DNA of 64,000 nt from Brachyspira hampsonii 30446 (GCF_000316195.1 NZ_JH994111.1:628571-692570); one strand, 5' to 3'. Positions 33,911 through 44,218 are shown, counted from the stretch's first letter. Notes: a model not told the origin generated them from the sequence alone. Numbers and translations are program-made.

Positions 33911-36400
33911 ATGAAATTAACAGAATTAGATATTGAAGAAGGTTTTGTTGTTGATAAAGTAGCCACTGACGGTGAAATTAGACAAAGAATTATAGAAATG
34001 GGATTTACTCCGGGAGCAAAGGGTTGGGTTGTTAGAAAAGCACCTTTAGGAGATCCTATACAGGTTCATATTATGGACTATGAAATTTCTCTTAGAAAAT
34101 CTGAAGCTAATGGTATAGAAGTTGCTAAATCAAATGTTGAAATAAAAAAAGAAAGAGTATTAAAGCCTATAGAACATAAAGAAGTTAAAGATGAAGATGA
34201 TGCTTTAATAGAAAGTAAAAGGGATATAGAAAAGAAAACAAAAGTTCCTTCTAATAATACCAAATTTAAAATAGCTTTAGCAGGAAATCCAAATTCCGGA
34301 AAAACAACTATATTCAATGCACTAACCGGTGCTAATTATAAAGTTGCTAATTACCCAGGTGTAACTGTAGAGAAAAGACAGGCTAATATGCTTTATAATG
34401 GCTACACTTATGATTTAATTGATTTACCGGGTGTTTATAGCTTGAGTGCTTATTCTCAAGATGAGGTAGTTGCCTGCGATGTGCTTCTTAATGAAAAACC
34501 TGATTTTATAATAAATGTTATAGATTCTACAAATTTGGAAAGGAATCTTTATCTTACATTGCAGCTTGTAGAATTAGGTATTCCTATAGTATGTGTTCTT
34601 AATATGTATGAGCATGCTGAAAAAAATGGAGTTCATATAGATGAAAAGAATTTGAGCGAGCTTTTCAAATTTCCTGTGATGAAAGTTCATGGAAATAAAT
34701 ATGAAAGCGTTGTTAGAATATTAGAGAAAATAGAGCAGATGCATACTTCTGGAAATAAGCTTCATAGAGATTCTGCTATAAGATATGGTGAGGAAGTAGA
34801 AAACTCTATAAAAAATATTGTAGATACTATGCATGGTGATATAAGCGAGATTCATAAAAGATGGCTTGCTATTAAAACTTTAGAAAAAGACGAAAGAGCT
34901 ATTCATTCTATAAGAAGAGAATGCAATAACGGCGGAGAGGTAATAGAAGTTTTAAATAAGGAAATAATTAAATTAGAAACTTCTATGAATGCCAAAACAG
35001 ATTCTATAATGGCTGATAAGAGATATTCATATATAAGAGGAGCTTTGCAGGAGGCTGTTCATAAAGATAATATACAGGCATTCAATTTTACAGAGGCTGC
35101 TGATGTAATATTTTTAAATAAATGGCTTGGACTTCCAATATTCTTAGTTGTATTATGGCTGATATTTAAAGTAACATTTACGGTAGGGGCTTATCCTCAA
35201 GGCTGGCTTGAAGCTGGAATAGGTGCATTATCTGGTTTTGTAGGCAGTTTGCTTCCTGAGGGCAGTTTGATACAATCTGTTGTTGTTGATGGTATTATAG
35301 GCGGAGTAGGTGCGGTATTATCTTTCCTTCCATTAGTATTGATATTATTTACAGGAATTTCATTCTTAGAGGACTGCGGTTATATGGCTAGGGCTGCTTT
35401 TCTAATGGATAAAATAATGCATAAATTAGGGCTTCATGGTCAGTCATTTATACCTTTATTTTTAGGTTTTGGATGTACAATTCCCGCAGTTATGGCGGCT
35501 AGAACATTAAGGAGTAAAAAAGATAGGGTAGTAACTATATTGATTACTACATTTATGAGCTGCGGTGCAAGACTTCCTGTTTATATATTATTTATTGGTG
35601 CTTTCTTTGCTCCTAAAATGGCTGCTTCTGTGATGTTTAGTATATATATGATTGGTGTATTGATGGCTTTTATAATGGCATTTATATTTAGAAAAGCATT
35701 TTTCAAAGGAGAGGAAACTCCTTTTGTAATGGAACTTCCTCCATACAGGATACCAAGAGCTAAGGCTGTATTAAGACATATGTTTGACAGAGGCTGGATG
35801 TATATTAAAAAAGCTGGTACTTATGTGTTTGCTGCTTCTGTTATAATATGGGCTTTAATGACATTCCCTCAGTACAAACCTACAGATGAAGATAATGCAA
35901 GACTTATGCAGGAAGCTAAATCATTGGCTATTAGTCAGGGATTAGATGCCAATGATGAAGAGGTTATTACCGCTGAATATGATAGATTAGTTGCTTCAGA
36001 AGGTTTAAGAAATAGTTATGCTGGAAAAATAGGTACATTTATAGAGCCTGTATTAAAGCCTTTAGGTTTTGATTGGAGAATAGGTATCGGACTTGTTGCT
36101 GGAGGTGCTGCCAAAGAGGTATTAGTTTCTACTATAGCACAGATTAAATCTATAGAAGACGGAGATGAGGCTGTACTTACAGAATCATTACAGAATGACC
36201 CTGTATTTAATCCTATAGTGGCATATACATTACTTCTTTTTGTACTTCTTTATTTCCCTTGTTTTGCTGCAATTGGGGTTATAGGGGCAGAGATTGGTAA
36301 TAAATGGATTCCTTTCTTAGTAATTTATACTTTGTCTGTTGCTTGGATAGTGAGCTTTGCTTTCTATCAGATTGCAGGAAGAATAGCGGGTATTATATAG
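33911..36400 (+). CDS. feoB: ferrous iron transporter, FeoA-FeoB fusion
   Basis: 829 aa. Residues 1-75 are a FeoA-type SH3-like domain (MGFTPGAKGWVVRKAPLGDP), then a linker (~76-120), then FeoB: G1 GNPNSGKTT (~124), G3 DLPGVYSL, G4-like LNMYEHAEK, and a membrane part with two Gate motifs (GYMARAAFLMD, GCTIPAVMAARTL, CGARLPVYILF). It takes up Fe(II) across the inner membrane in a GTP-dependent way. In most bacteria FeoA is a separate gene, so the fusion here replaces it. An AAAAAGGAG RBS gives a strong start. Confidence 0.95.
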   Translation: MKLTELDIEEGFVVDKVATDGEIRQRIIEMGFTPGAKGWVVRKAPLGDPIQVHIMDYEISLRKSEANGIEVAKSNVEIKKERVLKPIEHKEVKDEDDALIESKRDIEKKTKVPSNNTKFKIALAGNPNSGKTTIFNALTGANYKVANYPGVTVEKRQANMLYNGYTYDLIDLPGVYSLSAYSQDEVVACDVLLNEKPDFIINVIDSTNLERNLYLTLQLVELGIPIVCVLNMYEHAEKNGVHIDEKNLSELFKFPVMKVHGNKYESVVRILEKIEQMHTSGNKLHRDSAIRYGEEVENSIKNIVDTMHGDISEIHKRWLAIKTLEKDERAIHSIRRECNNGGEVIEVLNKEIIKLETSMNAKTDSIMADKRYSYIRGALQEAVHKDNIQAFNFTEAADVIFLNKWLGLPIFLVVLWLIFKVTFTVGAYPQGWLEAGIGALSGFVGSLLPEGSLIQSVVVDGIIGGVGAVLSFLPLVLILFTGISFLEDCGYMARAAFLMDKIMHKLGLHGQSFIPLFLGFGCTIPAVMAARTLRSKKDRVVTILITTFMSCGARLPVYILFIGAFFAPKMAASVMFSIYMIGVLMAFIMAFIFRKAFFKGEETPFVMELPPYRIPRAKAVLRHMFDRGWMYIKKAGTYVFAASVIIWALMTFPQYKPTDEDNARLMQEAKSLAISQGLDANDEEVITAEYDRLVASEGLRNSYAGKIGTFIEPVLKPLGFDWRIGIGLVAGGAAKEVLVSTIAQIKSIEDGDEAVLTESLQNDPVFNPIVAYTLLLFVLLYFPCFAAIGVIGAEIGNKWIPFLVIYTLSVAWIVSFAFYQIAGRIAGII

Positions 36401-36438
36401 TTTTGCTACATTATGATAGTTTTTTAATATAGTGTTTA

Positions 36439-36478
36439 GTCCAAGGCTTTGTTTAATCAAAGTCTTGGGCGTTTTTTT
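36439..36478 (+). terminator. terminator of feoAB
   Basis: An 11-bp stem (CCAAGGCTTTG 36441-36451 with CAAAGTCTTGG 36458-36468, one G-U pair), then GCG and a run of seven T. Confidence 0.85.
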
Positions 36479-36583
36479 ATGTTAAATTAACAATAATAGT
36501 GGAATAATCAATAAAAATATTGTTTACTTAATTTCTTTTACTAGTATAATTATTTAAGAAAAAATTATTTATGAGATTTATTT

Positions 36584-38104
36584 ATGAAAAGGGCTTTATT
36601 TGTTATATTATCAATTCTTTTTATTTTAATATTATTTAATACATGCAATAGCCATTTTAATCCTAGATATTATTATCAGGAAATGTCGAGAAATAATAGC
36701 ACTTCTGACAATACAGCAGAACCTGATATTGGCGGAGAAAGTATTTTAAGTGCAGATGAAGATCCATTTGTTTATGATGCTGTATCAAAAGCTTGGAATG
36801 ATCCTAATTATAGGGGATTTACTCTTGATCTTGATAATGATTATGTTATAGCTGCTTCTTTCGGATTAAAAAATGAGCCTACATATATGCTTATAAAAGA
36901 TGATACTTGGAAGATAAATGATCCTTTAAGAAATGAATATTATTATGACGGAACTAATACAAAAGCTGCAGGTTTTACAGTAAGTAAAGTAAAATACTAT
37001 ATGTATAAGAATATGAATCCCACATTCAGTTCTTCAAGTGCATACAATAAAAGCGATAGATTAAAAAGATTTTGGTTTTATAGATTTACAGGAAGTGCAG
37101 GACTTGATACTGATAATTATTTAATAGCAATAGACAGCTACTCAAAACTTGTATTTGCATTTGCAGTCCCTACAAAATGGAAAACTATATTTGGAATACC
37201 TGCTCCTGTTGAATGGGGAGCTGTTGAATTAGGCTGGGAAGCTAGTGCGGATAGTGTTACTTTAAATAGTCAAGTGAAATTTGCTGTTGATGGTTTTACT
37301 TATTTTTATGAATACGATCCTGTAGGAATAGTTCATTCTGACGGTACTATAGAGATATATCCTTGGTGTACTTCATCTATAGCAAATGATAATAGTTATG
37401 CCCCTATTGTGGAAGGCGGTAAAATAGATTTATCAAGAAATATTGCTAGTAATGGAAGTCCAGGACGATCTCCTTATATGCCTATAAAAACTGTTAAGAA
37501 AAATAAAATAGCTTTGCAGGTTCAGAATTTAGAAATAGAAAATATCAGTGCTAAAAGTTTTAATGACAGAACTATTGGAAGCGATGAATATTTAAATTAT
37601 GCAGGTTTTAGGTATGATATGAGAATAGCTAATACTATCAATGGTACAGAAACTTTAAATACTATAGCTTCAAAAGATAAGCCTAGTTTATTTTTTGATT
37701 CTTTATTTAAAGTAAATATCGGAGAAACTAAAAGTATTCTTTCTACTATTTATACTCTCGATATAGAGTATGAAGATAAAGATAAAAATAGTATTAGTAT
37801 ATCTTTGGATTGTCAAATTTCTATGTATGATAAGAAAGGTATATCTATTGGAACTGAAGCTGTCATAACAGATTATGATTCTCCAAGTATTAATTTTACT
37901 TATGACAGTAATCAAGATGCTTTTATTTTTAAGGATATAAATGGAGCTAATAGTACCAAAATTGTAGAATATACTCAAGGGTTTACTTTGAAAAAAGGAG
38001 AAACTAAAGTTTTCTATGCTGTAATAGAAGATGCGGGTATTGGTGAGAGTAATGGTGCTGAAGCAAGCGGAAGAATAAAATTAATATATACATTATACTA
38101 TTGA
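36584..38104 (+). CDS. exported (lipo)protein of unknown function
   Basis: 506 aa. The N-terminus has a hydrophobic core and a possible lipobox around LFNTCN (Cys ~22), looser than the E. coli consensus as is common in spirochaetes. The rest is rich in beta-strand patterns and Asp/Asn/Tyr. I do not recognise a domain. There is no operon partner; it lies between feoAB and radC on the same strand. It could be a surface lipoprotein. Confidence 0.6.
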   Translation: MKRALFVILSILFILILFNTCNSHFNPRYYYQEMSRNNSTSDNTAEPDIGGESILSADEDPFVYDAVSKAWNDPNYRGFTLDLDNDYVIAASFGLKNEPTYMLIKDDTWKINDPLRNEYYYDGTNTKAAGFTVSKVKYYMYKNMNPTFSSSSAYNKSDRLKRFWFYRFTGSAGLDTDNYLIAIDSYSKLVFAFAVPTKWKTIFGIPAPVEWGAVELGWEASADSVTLNSQVKFAVDGFTYFYEYDPVGIVHSDGTIEIYPWCTSSIANDNSYAPIVEGGKIDLSRNIASNGSPGRSPYMPIKTVKKNKIALQVQNLEIENISAKSFNDRTIGSDEYLNYAGFRYDMRIANTINGTETLNTIASKDKPSLFFDSLFKVNIGETKSILSTIYTLDIEYEDKDKNSISISLDCQISMYDKKGISIGTEAVITDYDSPSINFTYDSNQDAFIFKDINGANSTKIVEYTQGFTLKKGETKVFYAVIEDAGIGESNGAEASGRIKLIYTLYY

Positions 38105-38252
38105 ATTGTATAATTTTTTGTAATAATGATAATTTTTTTAAAAAAGTTATAAAAGTTAAATATATACTGTTTATTTTCTTTAATAAATGGCTTATTTTTT
38201 AAAAAGAATTTGTTTAACTAGGGCTATACTATAATTTATTAAGGAAATGTTT

Positions 38253-38954
38253 ATGTATAATGATTTTTATAATGATAATACAAAATTTAGTAATGCCCTA
38301 GAAAATACTAATGCAGATATTATCAATGAAAAGCAAATATTAGCTTCAATTATATCGAATGGTATATCTTTAGAAAGGGCTAATACTATAGTAGAAAAAC
38401 TTTATTATAATTTCTACAATTTGCATAATATTGTCAATGCTTCAGAAGAAGAATTGTCAAAAGTTAAAGGTCTTAATTCAAAAAAGATTAATTTGATAAA
38501 AAGTATTCCTTCTATTTTGGAATATTATTTACTTAGCAGTTTAAAAATTGCTTCTCCTCATATAAAGAAAAAAGATTTAATTAATTATCTAATTATAAAA
38601 TTAGGAAAATTAAAATTTGAAACTTTTTCTCTTATTTGTTTAGATGTGAATAAAAGATTCATATCTATGGAGCATATATTCAGAGGAACAATAGATTCAG
38701 CTACTATATATCCAAGAGATTTAGTAGAAAAGTCATTATCATTAGGTGCTAGTTATGTCATAATATCTCATAATCATCCATCAGGTATATCCAAGCCGTC
38801 AAAAGAGGATATTGAAATTACAAAGGTTTTATATCAGGCGTTTCTAATGGTAGAAATAAAAATGATAGATCATATTATAGTTGCCGGTAATTCTTTTTAT
38901 AGTTTTAGGGAAGACGGTATGTTTGACAAATACAAACATAATGCGGAGGTTTGA
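38253..38954 (+). CDS. radC: RadC-family (JAB/MPN) protein
   Basis: 233 aa from ATG 38253, chosen because it is 7 bases after AAGGA; the ATG at 38247 is too close. It has the helix-hairpin-helix part (VKGLNSKKINLIKSIP, ~70-87) and the JAB metal-binding motif in SHNHPSGISKPSKEDIEITK, with an upstream Glu in the EHIFRG region. RadC was named for DNA repair but its true role is unknown. Its stop codon overlaps the RBS region of the next gene, an XRE regulator. Confidence 0.9.
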   Translation: MYNDFYNDNTKFSNALENTNADIINEKQILASIISNGISLERANTIVEKLYYNFYNLHNIVNASEEELSKVKGLNSKKINLIKSIPSILEYYLLSSLKIASPHIKKKDLINYLIIKLGKLKFETFSLICLDVNKRFISMEHIFRGTIDSATIYPRDLVEKSLSLGASYVIISHNHPSGISKPSKEDIEITKVLYQAFLMVEIKMIDHIIVAGNSFYSFREDGMFDKYKHNAEV

Positions 38955-38956
38955 AT

Positions 38957-39382
38957 ATGCTTACAACTAATTTAAAGAAACCTTTTTATAATAATATACT
39001 TAGTGACAATAAAGAAGAAGATAATAATAATAATAATAAAGAGATATTGAGAGAAGATGATGAGCTTGTATCTTCTGTTGGAAAGAATATAAGAGCTATA
39101 AGAAAATCGCAGACTAAGACTATATCGGAAATAGCAGAAATGTCAGGAATATCTGCTAAATATCTTCAAAGTGTTGAGGTAGGAAAAAGAAATATATCGA
39201 TAACAAATTTAAATAAAATAGCAAGAGCTTTAAATGTACCTATAGCTATACTATTTAGTTATGATCATATAGAAAAAACTAAGAAACTTTTATATATAGC
39301 AAATAAGCTTAAAAATTATTCAGTTTTGCAGTTATCTAATATAGATACTATAATAAAGGACTTGAAAAATATCATAGATTAA
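38957..39382 (+). CDS. XRE-family DNA-binding protein
   Basis: 141 aa. I place the start at ATG 38957, seven bases after GGAGG; an in-frame TTG at 38951 is too near the RBS. The HTH_3 domain is at ~42-100: GKNIRAIRKSQTKTISEIAE, GISAKYLQSVEVGKRNISIT, NLNKIARALNVPIAIL. It is preceded by an Asn/Glu-rich stretch. It is tightly linked to radC (2 bp between them). The target is unknown. Confidence 0.85.
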   Translation: MLTTNLKKPFYNNILSDNKEEDNNNNNKEILREDDELVSSVGKNIRAIRKSQTKTISEIAEMSGISAKYLQSVEVGKRNISITNLNKIARALNVPIAILFSYDHIEKTKKLLYIANKLKNYSVLQLSNIDTIIKDLKNIID

Positions 39383-39395
39383 ATTTTTTATATAT

Positions 39396-39450
39396 TTAAA
39401 TTAATCCCTTATATTATTAATATAATGAAATATTAAAATATAAGGGATTG
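39396..39450. terminator. bidirectional stem-loop between convergent genes
   Basis: A stem formed by AATCCCTTATATT and its near-complement AAATATAAGGGATT has an AT-rich loop; it lies between the ends of the XRE gene and the convergent lipoprotein gene. Confidence 0.5.
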
Positions 39451-39457
39451 ACTTATT

Positions 39458-41386
39458 TTATTGTAAATTTAAAATCTTAATCATTTCAGCTTCTATTGCT
39501 TTAATATCGCCTTTTGCCTCCTGAATGGTTTTTATTTCTGCCCTTCTTTGCTCCAATAATTCTTCCTGGCCTTGTTTATCCAAAGTTTCTTTTTTAGCAA
39601 AATACGCATCACTTATAAGTTTGTCAGCCATTCTCAAAGTTCTATCGGATACTATTGCCTTGTCGGATGCATTTTCTGCCTTAGACATATCAAAGCTAGC
39701 ATCTGTTTTTAAAGCTCCTTCTGGCATTCCGTCAAGTATGCTTCCTTTCCATTCCAATTTGGGCTGATAAGTATAAGTAATATAATCAAAATAATCTGCA
39801 TTCTTTATTTCATTATTATCAATGAATATATCAGATGCTTTATTATAATTTGTATCTAATAAAAATATTTTATTCTTACCATCTTCAGTATATATTTTTT
39901 GAATACAGTTTAAATCTTGAAAATCTTTATTATTAATAAGCTTTCCTATTTCTGAATCAAAATCTACTTCCAAATTCTCTTTCAAAAGTAAAGTAAAATT
40001 CACTGTACCGCCTCTTCCTCCGCCATAATCATAATCCCCTGAAAGCATTAATTCTTCTTTACCATCATTATTTATGTCGCATAAGAAGAAAGATGGAAAA
40101 TATATACGCCAACCCATTGTTTCATCTATATAATCCAAATATTTTTCTTCATCAAATTTACCAAAACTTATAAATTTAGAGCCTTTAGTATAATCTTTCA
40201 AATCATTTGTAGAAATTGAATTAATTTCAGCAGATTCTACTTTATCTATATCTCCAAGTCTGAAATTATAAGTTTTTATCTCCTCAAATGAAGCATATAT
40301 ATGATCATTCATAAACTCAGGATTATAATAATGCATATTTACTTTTGATTCAATTAAAAATGTATTTTTCTTAAACTCAAGAAAGCTAAGTCCATTCCAT
40401 CCATCATAATACTCCATAAAATCAATTCCGTAATAATTTCTAAAATACTCCGTATCATCAAAATATAATTTATCATTGCTGAGTCTATTTGTAACATATG
40501 TTTTTAAATATTTATTTATTATATTTGTATTGACTATTTCTGGCACTACCATTACTGAAGCTATATGAGCTGTACCTTCCAATTCAATTGAACTTAAAGA
40601 ATAATTATTTTCATTAAATAAATCTATATATCCAGTATTTTTTGTAATATATCTAGCGAAACCATTGTTATAAGCATCAGCTACTAATTTTTCTGCCCTT
40701 AAAGAATCAGGGGCTTCTATTATATAATCAACTAATTTCATTTTATTACTATAAGCGTCATCATCATACTTTGATATCATCATAGCAATATTACTTCCGC
40801 CTGCTTTTTTCCATTCTGTTAAATACTTTTTTTCTTCTTCAAAATAATAAAGCGAATCTGTAGCAAAATGAGATAAGAATAAAGCTAAATAAACATCAGC
40901 ATCTTTTTTATTTAATTTTAATAATTCTTCTCTTGCCTTTTTTAATGCTAAATTCTGTTCTACATATAAATATTCATCAGCATAATAATCTGTAAGATCT
41001 TCATTATATCTATCCCAACTTGAAAATGTTTCACTAAATGGATCATAATTAACATTTGATATAAACTCTATAGAATATTTTTTTCTTTCATCATCATTGG
41101 CAAATTTCCTATTGAGAAAATCAAAATTTCTTTTTGCATATTCATTATTTTCTCTTGTATTTTTAAGCTCTTCATCAAATTTAGCTTTATCTACTCTAAC
41201 ACCTTTATAAACATATTTCATATCAAAGAATTCTTTTTTAGCTTCTGCTTTTTGATTATACGATGAAGTCTGAGAGTTAGTATTTTGTGATTGTTCTGTT
41301 TGATTTGCTTCTTTGTTACCGTCGCCGCAGGAAATAAGTGTAATTATTAAAATAAGTATTATTATAATAGAAAGAAGTTTTTTCAT
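39458..41386 (-). CDS. large lipoprotein with a calcium-binding-like repeat
   Basis: 642 aa from ATG 41386 (MKKLLSIIIILILIITLISC), the start that gives a clean lipoprotein signal peptide; an ATG 33 bp upstream would add a non-signal tail. The mature part has an Asn/Gln/Ser-rich linker, then a helical domain, and around residue 475 a segment FFLCDINNDGKEELMLSGDY that matches the VCBS/FG-GAP or dockerin-like Ca-binding loop DxNxDGxxE. I do not recognise the whole. Its first ~25 codons and upstream region are homologous to those of the ankyrin lipoprotein at 42514-44187. Confidence 0.6.
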   Translation of the reverse strand: MKKLLSIIIILILIITLISCGDGNKEANQTEQSQNTNSQTSSYNQKAEAKKEFFDMKYVYKGVRVDKAKFDEELKNTRENNEYAKRNFDFLNRKFANDDERKKYSIEFISNVNYDPFSETFSSWDRYNEDLTDYYADEYLYVEQNLALKKAREELLKLNKKDADVYLALFLSHFATDSLYYFEEEKKYLTEWKKAGGSNIAMMISKYDDDAYSNKMKLVDYIIEAPDSLRAEKLVADAYNNGFARYITKNTGYIDLFNENNYSLSSIELEGTAHIASVMVVPEIVNTNIINKYLKTYVTNRLSNDKLYFDDTEYFRNYYGIDFMEYYDGWNGLSFLEFKKNTFLIESKVNMHYYNPEFMNDHIYASFEEIKTYNFRLGDIDKVESAEINSISTNDLKDYTKGSKFISFGKFDEEKYLDYIDETMGWRIYFPSFFLCDINNDGKEELMLSGDYDYGGGRGGTVNFTLLLKENLEVDFDSEIGKLINNKDFQDLNCIQKIYTEDGKNKIFLLDTNYNKASDIFIDNNEIKNADYFDYITYTYQPKLEWKGSILDGMPEGALKTDASFDMSKAENASDKAIVSDRTLRMADKLISDAYFAKKETLDKQGQEELLEQRRAEIKTIQEAKGDIKAIEAEMIKILNLQ

Positions 41387-41414
41387 GCTAAACCGTCCAT
41401 AAGTATTTTTATGT

Positions 41415-41443
41415 ATCATAAATTAAAATGATTGAAATTGCAA
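41415..41443 (-). promoter_or_regulatory. promoter of the 39458-41386 lipoprotein
   Basis: On the minus strand TTGCAA (41438-41443) and TATGAT (41415-41420) with a 17-bp spacer. The same arrangement is found before the ankyrin lipoprotein at 44219-44247. Confidence 0.55.
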
Positions 41444-41461
41444 TTATAAAATATTTTTAAC

Positions 41462-41496
41462 AAAAAAAGTGCTACATATAAAAATATGCATGCACT
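41462..41496 (-). terminator. terminator of the Rpn-like gene
   Basis: On the minus strand a ~12-bp stem with one bulged A (41468-41496) is followed by seven T. Related hairpins lie at 42474-42500 and 44274-44302. Confidence 0.7.
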
Positions 41497-41516
41497 TCAA
41501 TATTTTTTATTTATTA

Positions 41517-42425
41517 TTATAGTTTTTCTATTTTTTCTATGCTCAAGCCTGTTAATTCACTAATAAGTTTAATATCCATATTTTTATTTTTCATATTTTT
41601 TGCAATTAATATTTGATTTTCTATTATACCTTCTTCTTTAGCCTTCTTCATATCTAATTCTATACTTTTATTAAAAAAATAAGTATCTACTTCTCGTTTT
41701 TTATATTTATCCATTACTGGACTATCGTTAATAAATATACGGCATTTTTTTTCTACTTCTTCAAATATAGTATTTTCTTTCATTAAAACAGACATATTTT
41801 CCCCCTTAAAAAATTTTACCCAAGAAATGAATTCTTTATGTATATTATCTAAATTTTCTATTTCATTAATATCTTTTAAATTGAATTTAGGAAGTTCAAG
41901 GAAATGCAATTGACAATGATCTGTTAGAATTTTATTATTGTTTAATTCTTTTAAAACATAACAGCTATGTACTTTATCTTCATCAGTTAATATAAAATTT
42001 GTAATATTAATACTTACAGTAGCTTTTAATTCATCATAAAAAGAACCTCTATTTAAACTAGAACTATAATTATAAGCCCAATAATATAAAGCTCTTTTTA
42101 TAAAATCTTCATTTCCTCTCGATTGTATCTCTATTAAAACAGTTATACCTGTTTCTGTAGTAGCTTTAATATCAACTATAGATTCTTTCTCATCGTAATT
42201 TTCAGCAATATTAAATGGATTTAATATCTCTATTTTTTTAAAAGTTTCAAATCCTAAATCTTTAAATACGGCATTAATAAAGTTTAAAGCTATATTTTCA
42301 TTACCTGTATGTGAAAATAAATAGCGTATAAAATAATCATTAATTCTATTTAAATTTTCAACAGTAACAGGTTCATTTAATATTTGTTTTAATCTATCCA
42401 AATCTTTCATAGTATTATTATACAA
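41517..42425 (-). CDS. Rpn-family PD-(D/E)XK nuclease-like protein
   Basis: 302 aa. The nuclease core is at ~70-130: SIVDIKATTETGITVLIEIQ is the D...ExQ motif of the PD-(D/E)XK superfamily Rpn/PDDEXK_2 branch, followed by FIKRALYYWAYNYSSSL and GSFYDELKATVSINI. These are often annotated as transposases, but they are better described as recombination-promoting nucleases. A C-terminal helix ends with a possible HTH-like LISELTGLSIEKIEKL. It is inside a cluster of accessory lipoprotein genes. Confidence 0.75.
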   Translation of the reverse strand: MYNNTMKDLDRLKQILNEPVTVENLNRINDYFIRYLFSHTGNENIALNFINAVFKDLGFETFKKIEILNPFNIAENYDEKESIVDIKATTETGITVLIEIQSRGNEDFIKRALYYWAYNYSSSLNRGSFYDELKATVSINITNFILTDEDKVHSCYVLKELNNNKILTDHCQLHFLELPKFNLKDINEIENLDNIHKEFISWVKFFKGENMSVLMKENTIFEEVEKKCRIFINDSPVMDKYKKREVDTYFFNKSIELDMKKAKEEGIIENQILIAKNMKNKNMDIKLISELTGLSIEKIEKL

Positions 42426-42473
42426 AAATAATTATAAAAGTAAAGTTTATTAAAATTATTATATATAATAAAG

Positions 42474-42500
42474 AGTGCATACATATATAATGCATACACT
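42474..42500 (-). terminator. stem-loop after the ankyrin lipoprotein gene
   Basis: On the minus strand AGTGTATGCAT pairs with ATGTATGCACT (two G-U pairs); the T tract after it is weak. It lies 14 bp after the gene's stop. Confidence 0.5.
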
Positions 42501-42513
42501 TTTTTATTATTTA

Positions 42514-44187
42514 TTAGTAACTAAGATAATGTTCTAAATCGCTTGGATTAGTCATGTGATGAAGTGCTGATTTATCATTTCTAGCTGAAGCAATATCAAT
42601 GGCTGTTTTTCCTTCTTTGTTTTTAATATTATAATCTGCCCCCATATTTACAAGAACTCCCACAATACCATAACTATAACTTGCAGCTGCAATCATTAAT
42701 GGAGTATTTCCTTCTTTATTCTTTTTATTTATATCAGCACCATTTTTTATCATATAATAACAAAGATCCGCTCCGCCGCCGTACTTCTTGGCATTTACCA
42801 AATATGTTAAAGGAGTATCGCCTGTTGCTGAACATATAGCATTTAAATCAGGCTTCAAATCAATAATATTTTTAGCTAAACCAATATTATAATAATCTAT
42901 TGCTTTCATTAAAGGAGTATATCCGTATCCATCTTCTAAATTTATATCAGTACCTTTATCTGATAAAAATTTTACCATTTCTTTATCATTTCTAGCAGCA
43001 GCTAAGCCAAGAGGTGTAATATTATCATATTGTTTATTTAAATCAGTATCATCTTTTATAAGTTTTTCTAATGCTTTCATATCTCCTTTTGATACAGCAT
43101 TCATTAATTCATCATATCCGTCTATATTATTTGAAGCTTCGCTTGATAATAATTTTTCTATTTCATAATATTTTTTCTTCTTTGCTAATTCTATAGCTTC
43201 TTCTCTAGTTGTATTAGTATTAAGATTAAAAACATCATTATCTATTAATAATTTAGCTATATCATAATTACCATAATCTATTGCATTGTATATATAATCA
43301 TCGCTTGAGTTTAAATTAGCTCCTTTATCAATTAAAAGCTTAGCTATTTCTATATTACCATTTTGAGCTGCTATTTTTATAGGAGAGTTAATCCAATCTC
43401 CATCTGCAAATATTTGAGCATTTACATCTTGTCCTATAGATATTAAATATTTAACCATTTCTATATTATCTTTTTCTATGGCATCAGGAATTAAGCTTGA
43501 TTTCAAATCAATATCTCCGCTTTGTACAAGTATTTTAAGCATATCAAGATTATTATTGTTTATTGCTGCATCTGTTAAATAATAAGAATATTCATAACCA
43601 TAATCTCTGCCTGCATCAAGTCCTTTATCAATTAAAATTTTACTCATTTCAACATTATTATTTCTAACAGCATAATAAAGCATATCAATACCATCTTCTG
43701 TTTCCATATCGCTTGCTCTGGCATTAACATCTGCCCCTTCTTTTATAAGCTCTTTTGCCAAATCATTGTACCCGAATTGTACTGCCAAAAACAAAGGAGT
43801 AGAATCTTTATATATGTATTTATCACCAAAATTTGTCATTTCAGTAATTTTTCCTTCTAGTCCTTCCTCTGCTAATAATTTTGATATTTCGTATATTGGT
43901 GCTTTATATTTATATTGATTAAGTATTTCATCTATTTTACTATATCCTGTAGCTATAGGATCTAACTCTGTACCTTGAATATATTCATTAGTATAGTTAG
44001 TTTTATTAATATCTATATCTGTATTATGATTTTCATTTGTAGTTGTAGGATTAATATATACTTTATTAGTTTCTGTTTTATTAGTTTGAGTATTTTCTGT
44101 TTGTTCTGTTTCTTTGTTTCCGCTGCCGCATGAAATTATGGCAGTAATTAAAATAATGCTTGCAATTATAGAAATAAAATTTTTCAT
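42514..44187 (-). CDS. ankyrin-repeat lipoprotein
   Basis: 557 aa. Lipoprotein signal peptide with lipobox IISC (Cys20). After a Thr/Asn-rich linker come about ten ankyrin repeats from ~100 to 545, with repeats such as PLFLAVQFGYNDLAKELIKE, GADVNARA, PIKIAAQNGNIEIAKLLIDK, GANLNSSDD and TPLMKAIDYYNIGLAK. Ankyrin repeats mediate protein binding. It is likely surface or periplasmic. Signal-peptide and upstream sequences are shared with the lipoprotein at 39458-41386. Confidence 0.85.
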   Translation of the reverse strand: MKNFISIIASIILITAIISCGSGNKETEQTENTQTNKTETNKVYINPTTTNENHNTDIDINKTNYTNEYIQGTELDPIATGYSKIDEILNQYKYKAPIYEISKLLAEEGLEGKITEMTNFGDKYIYKDSTPLFLAVQFGYNDLAKELIKEGADVNARASDMETEDGIDMLYYAVRNNNVEMSKILIDKGLDAGRDYGYEYSYYLTDAAINNNNLDMLKILVQSGDIDLKSSLIPDAIEKDNIEMVKYLISIGQDVNAQIFADGDWINSPIKIAAQNGNIEIAKLLIDKGANLNSSDDYIYNAIDYGNYDIAKLLIDNDVFNLNTNTTREEAIELAKKKKYYEIEKLLSSEASNNIDGYDELMNAVSKGDMKALEKLIKDDTDLNKQYDNITPLGLAAARNDKEMVKFLSDKGTDINLEDGYGYTPLMKAIDYYNIGLAKNIIDLKPDLNAICSATGDTPLTYLVNAKKYGGGADLCYYMIKNGADINKKNKEGNTPLMIAAASYSYGIVGVLVNMGADYNIKNKEGKTAIDIASARNDKSALHHMTNPSDLEHYLSY

Positions 44188-44218
44188 AGTAAACCGTCCG
44201 TAGTATTCTGATTTTTAT

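Noticed and set aside
36584-38104. Adhesin or known surface antigen
   Set aside because: No recognisable domain beyond a signal peptide; naming it would be invention.
41517-42425. Active transposon
   Set aside because: The Rpn-like protein is often annotated as a transposase, but there are no inverted terminal repeats or target duplications at its ends; only a terminator is seen.
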